Positions 24,601 to 37,714 of a stretch of 64,000 nt of DNA are shown here, piece by piece (the stretch's first letter is position 1; every line of letters begins with the position of its first letter). The stretch is taken from positions 1 to 64,000 of the forward strand of contig CM061252.1 in assembly GCA_022605425.2 (NCBI GenBank), read 5' to 3'. A program made the translations under genes and the position numbers. Under the pieces are notes generated by a model. It was not told where the DNA came from. It saw only the letters and a list, made by a program, of their open reading frames with translations, and did no database searches. Origin of the DNA: Hamiltosporidium tvaerminnensis. Taxonomy: Eukaryota > Microsporidia > Dubosqiidae.

Positions 24601-27600
24601 TTGAAACATCAAAATATTCATAGCATTATAAAGAACATAAACTTACGATATATGTTCGGAACAAAAATCTAAACCTTTTTATTACATTTAACAAGAATTT
24701 TTAAGATTTTATAACAGCTAATATGAAAAACATAACTATATAAGTTTAAATAAAGAATTTAATACAATTTTATAACATTAAAAAGCTTTCTTGCTTAACA
24801 ATCTATCATATTTTTCCCCAATAATTTCTATTATATTGAGCAAACAGTAGAAATCAAAACTATTTTAGTGCATATTTTTCAAAATTGAGTTATAATAAAT
24901 TACAACCTTAATGCAATAAAGTATCATTTTGCAGATAAATTAATCTATAGTTGAAGGCCTCTTAAAAAATGTAGTCTTGTTATGTTTAGATTTTGAGAAT
25001 CTTTCTCTTTGTTAGATTATATATTGTCTTCTCTCTGATTTTATACTTCTCTAGGATTTTTTATTTAATCTTTACATCTTTAGCTTGCATCATCGTTATT
25101 TTGCAAAAAAAAAAGCTCTCTGTATCCCCCGTTTAGGATTTCAAACTAATTTTTAACGGATTTTCTAATATTTACAACCTTTGATATGCATTAGTATTAA
25201 TCTATCCTTTAAATGTTCGTATGCTTATTAGTTGTTTCTATGGCACGGTTTTTGCTTTTTTAAATATTTGATTCTTTTATATTTTAATATCAATAGATTT
25301 TGATGTTTTATGTATTCTAAATGATTACTATAATATTATAAAAGCTTTTTATGCTCAAGAAATTATATTTAATATTTTTACAAGGCAATATTTGTGTTTT
25401 TAATTTTTGCCAACTATATTATCTGTTCGTTCAATATATACTTAAAGCTTCTTGTGGTATATTTATAGCTCTTAAAGTTCTATATTGGCTTTGTATTATC
25501 TAAAATTAATTTACAATATTTTTTAGTATCAGGTATGATTTTATTTATACATTTTAATGGTTTTAACTGAATCTTCTTTTATTCTGCATGATGTTTTGTG
25601 TCCAAAATTATATTTTTAATGTATTGTTGAATAGTAAAATTTTATATGTCGAAATATCTTTTTTTCTATTTTGAATTTTACATTTAGGAATGATAAAGAA
25701 CTTGTTTTCTTTTTTTATTTCTGCGCTCATATCTTTCCGAAATTATAGATTTTATATAAATACTTTTATATGAAAATAAAATGGGATAGTTTAGAATACT
25801 ATGTTTTTTTTGGTGGTTTAAAATTTTCAAAAAAGAAATATTATTTACAAATCAAATAAAGTTTTTAGAAATCCATGATAAAAGGTATTAATCTTCGTAC
25901 AATAATAATGAACTCTAAATATATAAATAAAATATCATCAGAATATTTTATTTTCTAGATGCTGTTAAATTCTGTCTAGATTTGCAGTTACAATAAAATT
26001 TCTAAATTACTTTTAATTAGTTATATGTTTAAGAATTTAGTGCGACAATTTATTAACTTGAAATCTTAAATTTCCTAAAGCGGTTTCTGAATAAGCAAAA
26101 TAAACTTGTGTAATATTTTAACATAATAGAAACCCATTGGAGAAACGTTGACTATCCTCGTATAAATCTTTAAGTCATAACCACGTACCAGGCTTCCTCC
26201 TTTTTCATATTCATACATTTACACCATTTTGAATCTTGGTTTATTTCTTAGAAAATGAAATAAATGTTTTACAGCTTAGTTGAGTATTTTATTAAAAAAT
26301 CTTGACTTTATAACAACACCTGCTTCATATAATAATCTTGCTTTAAATCTTTTAAATTTTAATAGTTCTTTTCAACTAAGGGAAACTTCATGGAATATAT
26401 AGATTCTGTAAAAATTTAAAACATTTATGCAGAATTCGAGTATGAACTATTATGAATATGTCTCAGTTTATTCAATTAAAACTATGAATAACACTATCTA
26501 TGTTTTTTTCTCAGGATTATACTTTACTCAATTCCCAATCTTTTATGATACTATAAGCCAAAAAATGCTAAAAGATCTTTTAAAATACTATTTTAAGAAT
26601 TCAAATGATGAATTGATTTACCAAAAGTTTACTCAATAGTAAAAAAACAAAAATTCTTAATTTTTTAAATACCTTTAGCTTTATATGAAGATTGAAAAAG
26701 TAGGGAATCTAATTTTTCTGCTAAATATTTTTTTTAATTTTAGTGTCAAATATTGACCAAATTGATATTCTACAATCTTAAATCTCTTTTTCTTTATTCA
26801 ATTTTATTTTGAGTCTAAAATACAAATATTTTGTTCGAGAACGAATCGACCTTATATATTTACACAACGTGAAGTAACCACAATAATAATTTAAAACTCC
26901 AAATATAAACAAATATATTTTCAATATTATTTATACAAACTATTTATCTGAGATTATAATTTCTTTTAAGAGTCGCTTTGAGTGCTTACGAGAGATTCTC
27001 CAAGAACTTTTATGTTTTTTTCTAATATTGTGTCTTTTTTATAGGTTTGTGCTCCGCCAATTTTTTCTGTGCATACTCGAAATGATATTTTATAAATAAT
27101 ATAGGATAGGTCGTTAGAATATATCTAGAAAATTGTAAGAAACAATCTTATATAAGAATGTGCTTTGGAACTTTAAATCAAATCAGTATTTTCGCAATTT
27201 GTGGAACTTCTGAGTTAAGTCTTGCTAATTTGGCTTAAGAACTACTTTGAGAAGGTACAATCTTTCGGTGTAAATATACATAGAACCTCTTTATGCTTAT
27301 TTTGTGAATGCTTATTTATAGAGAATTCTAAAAACACTTGAGCAAGTTTATAAGAAATTTGTGATTGAGAAAATCTTAAATAGAACATTGACTAAAAAGA
27401 ATGCAAAAATAAAAAAAATATAGATGATGCAGATAGATATAATACTCATTTGAACTAAATAAAAAGAGCTAAAATAAAATATTGTTTTAAAAACATTTCG
27501 TTGTACCCTCTTATATTGGAAATATTTTTTGCCTCTGTACGAATACCATTTTAAAATATTACAATTTTCAATTGCCTGTTTTTCCATTATAATGGTTCGT

Positions 27601-29170
27601 GAGTTTTTTTAAGGTTGATAAAACTAAGTAGCATGAATTCTTTTCGCATATAAAAAAAATATTTAGAACGATTAATGCTTAATAGATTTCAGAAGTTTTA
27701 TTTGAATTTTAAGTTATATTACAAGTAGATAAGAAAAAAAGATTATAATGTTAACATTTGGACGTTGAGTCTATAGTAAGAATTTTTGTTTGAGTAGAAC
27801 TAAATTACGCCTTTGTTTTTATAAGGTCAAAGGTCACTCAATAAAGTTTTTGTGAGCTTGTAGAAATTTGAAGTTTACCTTCTAGAGTTTTTATTTTACG
27901 TACAATTTGATTTATTTCGGTGAATAAATTATATCTTAATCTCAAATAATAAAATCCTCTTTTTAACAAGTTTCTGTAATTAAGGCGGAAAAGATTTAGT
28001 GAAAGAAAATTTTATGTTAGGTATCAATTCAGAATCTAAAGATATAATTTACATTGAATAAAATTAGATATGTCTTGTTAATATACATAAATTTTCTTGT
28101 TTAGGTTCGCGTATTTAAATTGAAGATTTGAAATTTCTATTGCTGTTGCTTTAAAATTCATTTAAATGTGTTTCTGAATTAGGTTCGAATGTTGTATCAA
28201 CTATCATCTGATTTAATTGATTTAAAAATTATTTTTTGATTATTTGTCAATAAGCGTTTGTTCTTTTTTTCTAACCTACAAAAAAAATCAAAACGCAAGG
28301 AATTCAGAAAATAAAGAGCTTGAGTAATACAATTGCTTCATCTGAATTGAATGCTTAGGGGTAGAGTATGATTTTTTCAGAATCAATCATATTTAGTTTT
28401 TTTATTTACTAAAGTATTGAAAAAGTAGCTCCGTTAAACAAACTTTAACCTGCATTAAAATTTCTTTAAAGATATACAATGTTTTTCAATCTAACTACTT
28501 ACACCTTGGTATGTAACATATTAAATATTTAAATAACTAAACGAACTATGCTCGAATAATAAAACGTTTAAATTGAACATTATACTGATATTATATCCGT
28601 AAAATGTAACTACAAATTCTAATTTTCAGTTTCTGAATCACGCTTAAATATTTGTGTAAGTTTCTGTTTTTTTATCACACAATTATTCTATAAAAGCTAT
28701 TTCAATCTATATCTTATTATAAAATTAAACGGAATATCTGATTAATTTTAATGGTTCATGTTGGAAATTTAATTAAGAAAACCAAAAAGTATTGATTAGT
28801 ATGTTTTTAAGTCCTAAATAATAACTCTTTTTGTAACTGGTTCTTATTTAAGTTCATTTGAAAAGCTAAAATATTTTTTCATACTTAATAATTTTAAATA
28901 ATTGCTAACGGAATTAAATTTACAAAAATTATTTTTAAGACTTCCGTCCAACAAAACGCTGAGCAAACGGTAAAAAAAAATACACATTTAATGTAAATAT
29001 TTTCATAGTAATTGCATATTGAAAAGATTGATTGTCAATGGATTAATGCTTGCAATATATTGAATTTCTTTTTTAGAAGTTCGTTCTAAGGAGTCAGAAA
29101 AAAATGTTTATTTCAAATTAAAGTTTTTAAAAGATATGAACAGTAAAATATTCTTTTATTTAAAAAATAT
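21650..29170. other. Large gene-free AT-rich block
   Basis: About 7.5 kb without a supported gene. Short frames at 26427-26639 and 27348-27587 are AT-driven, with no domain and no upstream CCC start signal. A GGTTCGAAT string near 28183 has no tRNA-like stem around it. I see no tandem array. Confidence 0.5.
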
Positions 29171-29177
29171 CGAATAC

Positions 29178-29831
29178 GTTCAAAAATTAGTGGTAATTGT
29201 AATTTTTTCATGATTTAACGTGATTCTAGGTTTAACATAAACAACTGCTCATCTCTACACTTCTTTGGTACCCCCTACTTACTTACATCCCAAAGCCTTT
29301 TATTTTAAGGTTAGCAAAAAGATATTAATGGCCGAGGAAGGTGTCTGAAGTGTGATCGTAGGTAGAAATCAATCCTAGACTACCCAATAATTATGCAGTA
29401 TTCGAATTACATTACACTCTCTGAATCTTATGAACTCCTAGTTAAGATATATTTTATGCCTTAAATAGATTACACAGATATGCGACACCAAGCCGACGGG
29501 TATATCCGCTGCTTAGCTTTTCTTGCTTTAAAGGGTTTTTTTCAATTGCTAAGTCTTCTAACTCGTGTGAAAAAGGCTAAGTTTCAATGGTTTTACTGGC
29601 ATTTACCTATGAATTCGGTTTCGGCTATGTTAAATAAAAACTACAAAATAGATTTGTTTAAAAAGTTTCGAACTTTACTAGACCTCCTTCTGCGAATACA
29701 AATCCGAAGGAACAACCAAAATTCTAGTGTGGATTGATTTCCGCAGAAAAAATGCAAACGATAGTCTTCCTATTAATTCCATATAGTCATTGCTAAGTGG
29801 AAAGTTTTTTAGGTGGTTATCTTTTCTCCAC
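29178..29831 (-). mobile_element. ~730-bp SINE-like repeat, copy C (inverted, decayed)
   Basis: The reverse complement aligns along its length with the copies at 34564 and 39503. Shared landmarks on the minus strand are GTGGAG at the start, GATAACCACnTAAAAAACTTTC, ACCACACTA, ACAAA..TTTGTAG, AGAAGACTTAGC, GAAAGCTAAGCAGC, CGATCACACT, AAAGGCTTTGGGA and GTTAAACCTAGAA near the end. It is heavily substituted but collinear. Three of the hairpins seen in the better copies are kept with changed bases. An open frame here (29480-29737, + strand) is an antisense accident. Confidence 0.8.
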
Positions 29832-29839
29832 GCTTCTTC

Positions 29840-31835
29840 ATTATTATTTCATATAAAATCGCAAATCAATAGAATTCAACATTTAAAAATTTTGCGTTAT
29901 TCTTTATTATTTTGTGCTATAATAACGAATCATCATAAGCTGATATTGGTTAAGTTTTGGATTTAACCATTTTGAAGATAATCGATAAAATTTTATTTTT
30001 ACCTCTGAAAAACTATTGAAAAATGAATTTATTAAATCGAAAAGATTTTTTGCTCTTTTGGAGTCATATATCAAAATATTTAATGGGATTAGTCTCTCAT
30101 AAATTCTACTTGTTGTGAAAGTTTACAATTTTTTAGGATACCTTTTTTTAAAATCATCCAAATATTGGAATATAACAGTAAAAATAAAAACTTAGGTGCT
30201 TTGAGGAATTAGAAAACAAACCACTTCTAGAATTTAAAATATTTGCACTTTATATGAATTGAAAAATTATTTTACAAATTTCTTGTATTGTGGTACATTA
30301 TTAACATTCAAATTACAAATACCAAGTCTTGATATTGCTTATATTTTAAAATAAGTCTATATTGCATATAGTATTTGTAAATTAAATAGTTATTCTACAA
30401 CTAAAGTGAAAGAAAAGTCGTGTATAAAATTATTTTAAGTATGAAAGGGCGATTATGTGTCGTATTAGGAAATATTAGATGCGTTGAACTCCTTGGACTA
30501 TTTAAAAAAAAAATATTGAAATTTTTAGAGAGCTAAGTGAGCTCGAATATGAAACCTGTAAATAAAATACATATCTCATTATGAAAAAGACTAAGGTCTT
30601 GGGATTTAGGAAATCTTGTTATATGTAAAAAAAATTGACAAGAAAATCTAACTATGCAATAAAAAACAGGAATCCTACAATGAAATTTCTATAAAATTAC
30701 TTTACTGTTTTATTTGTATACGATACTTTCAATAAAGATAAATAAATATAGTTCTAACCGAAATTTTTTTCACCTATATTATAGAAAATTTATTAAATAG
30801 TAAACGAAGTATACCATTTGTAAATCTCAATAAATTATATAATTTAATTTCGATCCGATATAAAAAAAAATCTTTAAACAGTTAGACTAGACTTTATTTG
30901 GTTTAAATGCCCCCAGAACTACTTCATTTTTATAACGGTCTATTCAAAATTTATAACGAACTATAAATTATATTTTTAAAGAAGTTCTTGAAAATCCGCA
31001 AGCAAAACATAACAAAAAAGATAAAACTTGGTCTAGAAACATGATATTCGGCACAGATATGTATTTTTTGGTAAAAAATTTAGTAAAAAAGCATATTAAA
31101 GTCAGAATCACTCCACGGGATTTGCTTTAAATTAGGCAAACAAAAAATTTACGCAAATGATTTGTGGCCAGAGAAACTTGATTTTATTATAAAGTTAGGT
31201 TGACTTATTTCTTATATTTTATTTCAAAATGGTTTATTAGCTGATATAATAAAAAATATATTTGATGTATGATGTCGCTGTTAGAATATAGGCATACATC
31301 AAGTCGATGTTACTTTATAATACATTCGAAGTTTCTTATTTTATTCGAAAGAGAGGAGCTATGGTAAACAAAATATAAATCCAGTTTTAAAGAAAGCATA
31401 ACGAGGGATAGATGTAGGAAATACAAACACAGTGGATGTAGCTTTAATTTAAAATATTTTCAAAGATGTTTTAGTTTATTCTTCGAATATTCTATTTAAA
31501 TCATTAATTAAAGATTGAATGAAAGAAAAAAATATCAAACCAAAGTATAAAAATTAGTCGAACCATAATGAAACTAGCTGTATGGAAGTGGAAAAAATCA
31601 AATAAATTAGAAAATTTTTAAACCAACTAGTCTAAAATCCAAAAAATTGTGACAAATTAATATTATTTGGTTTTAAGTTTTAATATATATTGATGAAACT
31701 AAAAATTTACAAAAAACATATCAGAACAGTTATCTTTATACAAAAAACAAAAAATTTCCTAAAAACCTCTAAATGGATATTTTTTGAGGTCATATTAGAC
31801 ATAATAAACTTAAATTATAGAAAATCAAATATTTT
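29840..31835. other. Gene-free AT-rich DNA
   Basis: No supported gene, RNA or tandem repeat seen. This stretch lies between the inverted repeat copy and the 3' end of the DBP5-like gene. Confidence 0.5.
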
Positions 31836-31840
31836 TATTT

Positions 31841-33130
31841 TCATTTCGACATATTTTCTTCATAAACTTCTTCCAGGGCTTTAATTGAAAATTTTTTAGA
31901 CAAACTTTTAAGTTCAGTTTGAAATTTTACTAAAGCTTTGAGATCGTTCGAATCACTAACTAAGTCAACCACAAAACCAGGCCTACCAAATCTTCCAGAT
32001 CGACCTATACGATGAATATATGTTTCCAAATTTGGTATTCCTTTAACTATTGGAAGATCAAAATTTATAACGAGGTTTACCTGTGGAATATCCATTCCTC
32101 GTGAAAATATATCAGTTGAAATCAATACACGAGCCTTTGCAGTTTTAAAATCCTCCACAATTTTTTCATTTGCTGCCATTTCAATATCCCCATGAAGACA
32201 TGCAGTTTCATGAAGATCAGCCTCTAATTTTTTTTTTAAAACCTCAACCATATGTTTGGTTGCAACAAAAATTATAGACTGCCCTACACTTAAATATTCA
32301 TATAAAGATTTTAAAGCTTTCATTTTTTCTTTTCTCTCTGTTTCTAAATAATATAATTTTATTTTTTCGGGTTTTAAATTTTCCTTTTCATACATACAAA
32401 TGGCTTTTGGGGAATAATCTGCAATAACTTTTTTAATTTGCGGATAGAAAGTAGCAGAGAAATATATTTTTTGAGATTTTTCTAAAATTTTTAAAATTAC
32501 ATATGCATTAGAACCCATACTACTATCTAAATTTAAAACCGCATCCGCCTCATCAATAACTATAATTTTAACAGTTTGGGCATTTTCCTTGTCCATGTTA
32601 AATAACTTCAAAACACCGCCCGGACTTCCAACAATAATTTCTTGATTCATATATTTTACATCCGGTTTTACAGTATAAACATTTATATTGTTTGGCGCTC
32701 CTAGTTTAGCAATCACATCAGAAATCTGTTGATTCAGAATTCTTGTTGGTGTTAGAATCACTGCTTGCAAACCACCTTTAGAAACACATTTTTGAAGAAG
32801 ACAAGTTCCATATGCTAATGTTTTCCCTGTTCCACTTTTACTCTGTACTACCAAATCATCTCCTTTTAAAATGGTTGGAATGGATGCAGCTTGTATAATA
32901 CTTGGATGTTCGCATCCCATTTCATATATAGAATCAAGCAAATAGTCATCTAATTCCATTTCTGAGAATTTTTCTTTAACTATTAGATTCTGATTCTTTG
33001 GCAGTTTAATTTCCCAATTATTTAAACTGGCTTGTATAGATGATTTTATTATTTCAGTGTCTTTAGATAATTCTTCAAATAGTTCAAACGCTACTTGTTT
33101 TTCAGTTTGAAAATTCACCTCATTGTTCAT
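31841..33130 (-). CDS. DBP5: DEAD-box RNA helicase, Dbp5/DDX19-like mRNA export factor
   Basis: A 429-residue DEAD-box ATPase. Motifs in order: Q motif with F55 and PSIIQ (76-80), SKSGTGKT (97-104, ATP-binding), PTRILNQQ (128-135), SPGG (169-172), DEAD (193-196), SAT (225-227), IIFVATK (286-292), STDIFSRGMDI (338-348) and HRIGRSGRFGR (373-383). The combination of VINFDLP, a short insert, then LETYIHRIGRSGRFGR resembles Dbp5/DDX19, which remodels mRNPs on the cytoplasmic face of the nuclear pore. eIF4A-type or Sub2-type assignment fits less well. It is shorter than yeast Dbp5 because the N-terminal extension is reduced. The start is supported by a CCC 6 nt upstream of the ATG on the coding strand (33137-33139). 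No neighbour lies within 1 kb, so it is a lone gene. Confidence 0.88.
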   Translation of the reverse strand: MNNEVNFQTEKQVAFELFEELSKDTEIIKSSIQASLNNWEIKLPKNQNLIVKEKFSEMELDDYLLDSIYEMGCEHPSIIQAASIPTILKGDDLVVQSKSGTGKTLAYGTCLLQKCVSKGGLQAVILTPTRILNQQISDVIAKLGAPNNINVYTVKPDVKYMNQEIIVGSPGGVLKLFNMDKENAQTVKIIVIDEADAVLNLDSSMGSNAYVILKILEKSQKIYFSATFYPQIKKVIADYSPKAICMYEKENLKPEKIKLYYLETERKEKMKALKSLYEYLSVGQSIIFVATKHMVEVLKKKLEADLHETACLHGDIEMAANEKIVEDFKTAKARVLISTDIFSRGMDIPQVNLVINFDLPIVKGIPNLETYIHRIGRSGRFGRPGFVVDLVSDSNDLKALVKFQTELKSLSKKFSIKALEEVYEENMSK

Positions 33131-33136
33131 ATTTCT

Positions 33137-33139
33137 GGG
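33137..33139 (-). promoter_or_regulatory. CCC start-site signal of the DBP5-like gene
   Basis: CCC lies 6 nt before the ATG in AT-only surroundings (TTTTACCCAGAAAT). The same signal precedes PIG-V (39300-39302), STE24 (41710-41712), SPT4 (45290-45292), PIS1 (46032-46034), importin alpha (48823-48825) and the long transporter (55672-55678). It corresponds to the CCC-type motif described near start codons in microsporidia. Confidence 0.6.
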
Positions 33140-34549
33140 TAAAAGAAATTTTTATAAAAATATTTAAAAGAATCCTTTTTTTTTATAAAATATTCAAAGC
33201 AAGTTAAAGAAATTCTTAAGTGAATTAAAAAAACTGCTAACTATTTTTTAATACCCTGTTTGTATTTATTACTATTCTTACTTCATTTTTTATGTAAATA
33301 TTTCTAATTATTTTAATATTTAATTTCTTTAAATATAATTTAAATCTAAAAGAAAACCAAAGATATATTTAATTGCTCTATTGTCAGTTAAATCTTAGAC
33401 TATTTTTTCTTATTCTTAAATTCTTAAAAAAAAATATTTTTTTTATCAAAATAAACAGTTGAACACAAAAGAAAGAAATTAAAGAAATTTTAACCATTTT
33501 TTTCAATTAAAAATTTAAAAACAATTTGTATTCTAATTCATTAAAAAGTTTTGCTGATAATTTTAAATTTTTTATTAAATGGATTCGGATTATAAAGATG
33601 TGGATTTTTAATATTACTAGAACAGATAACCCTGGGTTTGATAGAAAGAAACTGTTCTACAAAGATAAATACAATATAATAGATTCGTAAAGATTTCAAT
33701 AACCTAAATCAAAATTATTTACATTTCTAAAATAAACATAATTGAATTAATTTTGCTGAAAACATATTTAAATTAGGTAACCAGATAAAATATGTATTAG
33801 AGTCTCAATTAATTATAAATTTTTGTATAAATGATAAATAGATTTTTTAAAAAATAAAGAAATTTGTTTGTTCATTCATTTTCTTTTTAATGTCTTTTAT
33901 AATAAAACAAATCTAAACTATACTGAAATAATTGAGATTAAATCATCTATATGTAGATAAAGTATTTGAATCATAAAAAAGCAAATAGTTTAATAGTGAG
34001 TCTTTTATTCGAAGCATTTATTAACATAATCTGCTGAAGAATAAATCGTTACTAATTTAATTTTATAAAAAATTCAATAGCAAAAATCTATTTATTAATT
34101 ACTTAAGAGACTATCTTAAGTCCTTTTTTTGCTGCAAGTAAAATTAATTTCTTTTATTTGAATCCAAAATATTTTTTAAAAAAATTTTAATAAAAAATTC
34201 TTATATTTTTTTGTTTTAAAAGAGAAAACTTGTTCCTTAGATTTTATTGTTAAGTATATTATTTAAATGGATTTTAGATAATACGAAGGTAATAAATACT
34301 TGATTTTTATTATAGAATTAATTTTTTAAAATAAAAATTTATTTTGAAGAGAATAAACTTGTGAAATTTTTTTAAAAAATATTTCAGAAGTTTATACGCG
34401 GTATAATATGTGAGAATAATATTATACTGCGATTATTGAGTTTATTGAGTCATATATAGATCAAAAGATGAAATTCGAGTGATTTAATTCGATTTTTGAT
34501 TTTATTTTTTTTTTTTCAAAAATAAATTTTGTAAAGATTTTATATTTTA
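33140..34549. other. Gene-free AT-rich intergenic DNA
   Basis: Upstream region of the DBP5-like gene. Beyond the CCC motif I see no supported site, frame or repeat. Confidence 0.5.
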
Positions 34550-35307
34550 TACAAAGGTAATATGGTGGAGGGAGGATACCCACATAAAAAACTTTCTGCT
34601 TGGCAATGAGTATGTGAAACTGGCGTGAGATCATTGTTTGGATTTTTGGTGGGAATAAAACCACACTACATCTTCGGTTGTTCCATGGGAGTTGTTATGA
34701 GGAGAAGAGGTCTAAGAAATGGAGAAACTTTTTCTACAAATTTATTTGTAGTTTTTTATGTAACCAGATTGCAGACCGCAGCTGAACATGTAGGTAATTG
34801 CCATGTAAAAGCATGGAAACCTAGCCTTGCTCACTCGGGTTAGAAGACTTAGCGCCTGGGAGACAAAAAAATAAAAACCATATAAAGCCAGGAAAGCTAA
34901 GTAGCAGGTTATACCTGTTGGTATGACATTGCACTGTCTAGGTGGACCCCATGTAAATCTCTGAAATATATCTTAGCTAGAAGTTTATTGGGTTCAGAAA
35001 GTGTAGAGTAAGTGGGAATGCTGCATAGTCTTGGGGGAGCCCAGGGTGGGCTTCGGCCTTCGATCACACTCCATGCAACGGACATTAACGAACTCCGGGC
35101 AACTGCATCGCCTATTAATTGGTTTTACACACCTGGTAGATGAAAGGCTTTGGGACGTAGGTATCGCAGGGGTTACTGATGGGGTTTTGGGGTAGCAGTT
35201 ATTTATGTTAAACCTAGAACTGCGTTAATGTCATGAAAACAAATATAACACTTGCCACTGTTTTAAAAAAGATGTGATACTTTAAATAAAATTTACAAAG
35301 GTAATAT
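34550..35307 (+). mobile_element. ~730-bp SINE-like repeat, copy A, with target-site duplication
   Basis: The element proper spans about 34564-35293 and is flanked by an exact 14-bp direct repeat TACAAAGGTAATAT (34550-34563 and 35294-35307), the mark of retroposition. It is roughly 85-90% identical by eye to copy B at 39503 and much richer in GC than the flanks. The start is GGTGGAGGGAGGATA and the end is TTTAAATAAAATTT, whose 14 nt also occur at the LINE 3' ends (13294-13307, 17887-17900). It has no transposase or RT. A short frame (34625-34843) shares its C terminus with copy B, ending in KAWKPSLAHSG, but its N terminus is shifted, so coding is doubtful. Several hairpins are conserved between copies. 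A SINE or other structured-RNA retroelement is the best reading. Confidence 0.8.
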
Positions 35308-35309
35308 AA

Positions 35310-37710
35310 GAATATAAAATAAATCAAAAATAATGAATAATTGAAATTTTTTAACTCGGAGATAAATTTTAATTTTTATAAATAAAAAATATTTTGCCTT
35401 ATTACGGAAACCTAAGAACAATGATTTATAATAATTGAGAAAATGAAAAATCAGAATTTAAAAAAATTTAATAATAAGTAGATATCATGTTAATTGTGTT
35501 TTTTTGTCATATAAAGTAGAAAAAAAAATACCAGAATGAAGATTTTTTTTAGTTCTTAAGAATATATAAAAAAATATTTAAAAAACGCTTAAAAAAATAT
35601 CTGAAATAAAATTTTTAATTCAGGGAATTTATAATTCTACCTTTATTTACATTTGTTCAGGACACATCTTTAAGTATAGCATGATAATCAAGCTTATAAA
35701 CAGAATTCTGTATAAAAAAGCTAAGTAGAAAGAATAACAACATTAAATTGCTTTCGCCTGTTGCCCCATTGAACTTAAATGAAGGTAATTATATTTCTAA
35801 ACAACAAACTTTTTATTTTAAACATTTTCTACTTTCATTTTTACTATTTTCATTATAGATTTACGGCAAAATAATTATTTTTTTACCTTTTTTTTATTTC
35901 AAACGATAGTCTTAAATCATAAAAAAAGACATTTTTAAAAATTTAAACTTCATCATACATCATTTCAAACCTTCAAACCTTCAAATTTTAATCAATAATT
36001 TATCCTTTAATCCTCTATTTTCTATTTTCTATTTATATATGGAATGAGAAATAATATTTTAAATTTATAACTTAGAATTTTATATTTACAACTATGGTAA
36101 TATTAATCTTGTAAAACGCAAGGATTATTTATAAATAAGTAAATATTGAAATATTGGTACTAACTACGAACAATATAAGATATTAGATGAAACTAAGTAA
36201 ATATTGTCGATTCATAGTTATTTAAAAATTTATAGATGGTATTCTATTATTGTATAAAAGAAAATGGATAAAACTATACTCAATATACAGATTATAAACG
36301 CTGAGGAATAAAAAGGTTCTTCTGAAAATACATCAAATATTAAATTCATTGCTAATATATTAAATGCAGAAATCTCTTAAAAATTCCAAACATAATTTAA
36401 TCCAAAGAATATCTACACAGTATTGATTAAAACCCAAGAAAAATTAGATATATATCTATAAAAAGAAAAACAATTATTAAATCCAAGGAATATTACGAAA
36501 TATTAATAAAGAACATAACTGATAATCTATGGGCATGTATCCATTAATATAAAATCTTTATAAATTTACTTAAAATATATTTTTTTATAAATTGATAGTT
36601 AAATGAATTACAATTTACTTTTTTTTCCTTCCTAATTCTTCTAATTTTATTTCTGATTTTACGATAAAAAAATTGTATAAAATTGAATATTATTTCAATT
36701 TGATGATAAATACACCAATAATGAATTCATAATTCATTTTTATTTATATTTTGAGCAAAAATATACGTCGTTATTTTAATATTTAATACCCGAGCATATT
36801 TACTACATTTATAGAGTACAAACAGAATACATATAAAATTGAAATATCAAATTGTGTTTTTTATTACGCTTTATTTTCCAGATTCAAATATATTTATCAA
36901 TTTAATATTTCTCGAATTACAAAGAAATTAATTAAATTATTTAACTGAAAATTTTAGGTCGAAAAATATTAAATATATATTTAGAATTGAGTTTGAATTA
37001 ATATAAATTATTTAACTAAATAAAGAAAATAATATTTATTTATATTCTAAGTTTTTAATCATATTTTTATCTTTAATTTTAGTATTAAATGTGGTAAGTA
37101 GTATTTTTTCTATTTAAATCTTTAAATATATTTTGTAATTTAACTAAATTGTAACAGAAACAAATTTATACTTTTTTTTAATGATTGTTGTTATTTATAT
37201 ATGTTTTAGTTAAAAGTTATTTTAAAAATCTTTCGGTAAATCTACTACGAATTTTATTAAAATAAAACTTTTAAACAAATTTTAGGATTTACAAACCAAT
37301 AAATTTATAAGAAATTTTTTTAGTAAATAAGAATAAAATTTAAATAAAGATTTATTTCATTTTAAATTTTTTATTTTTATTTGTAAATAATTTGTATTTA
37401 TTCAATAACCTTAATAATTTGTATTAAAAATTAGAAAAAAAGCTTTGAATATCAATAATTATTAAGAATTTTTCTTATTTTAGTCTGAGATGTATAAATA
37501 AATTTGTATTTAACTTAAAACTCTGTCTATAAATAACCTTACATTTGTTTTTCTATTTTTAGAAAACCACAAGTTTAATTCATTTATACATTTATTTAGA
37601 CGTTTTTTATATTAAAAAAACTAAATTTATTTATATTTTTCATTAGTAGCTTCCTTTATATATTTATATTCAAATTAAAAAAAATATTTATTTCTTATAT
37701 TATGATTTAC
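35310..37710. other. Gene-free AT-rich intergenic DNA
   Basis: No gene, RNA or array seen over 2.4 kb; composition is close to pure A/T in places. Confidence 0.5.
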
Positions 37711-37714
37711 ATAC

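Noticed and set aside
28170-28210. tRNA B-box-like GGTTCGAAT
   Set aside because: No T-arm stem, A box or acceptor stem around it.
34564-35293. Protein-coding gene in the ~730-bp repeat (72-76-residue frames)
   Set aside because: Only the C-terminal half of the frame is shared between copies; the N-terminal half is shifted and copies C and D do not keep it. Hairpins are better conserved than the frame.
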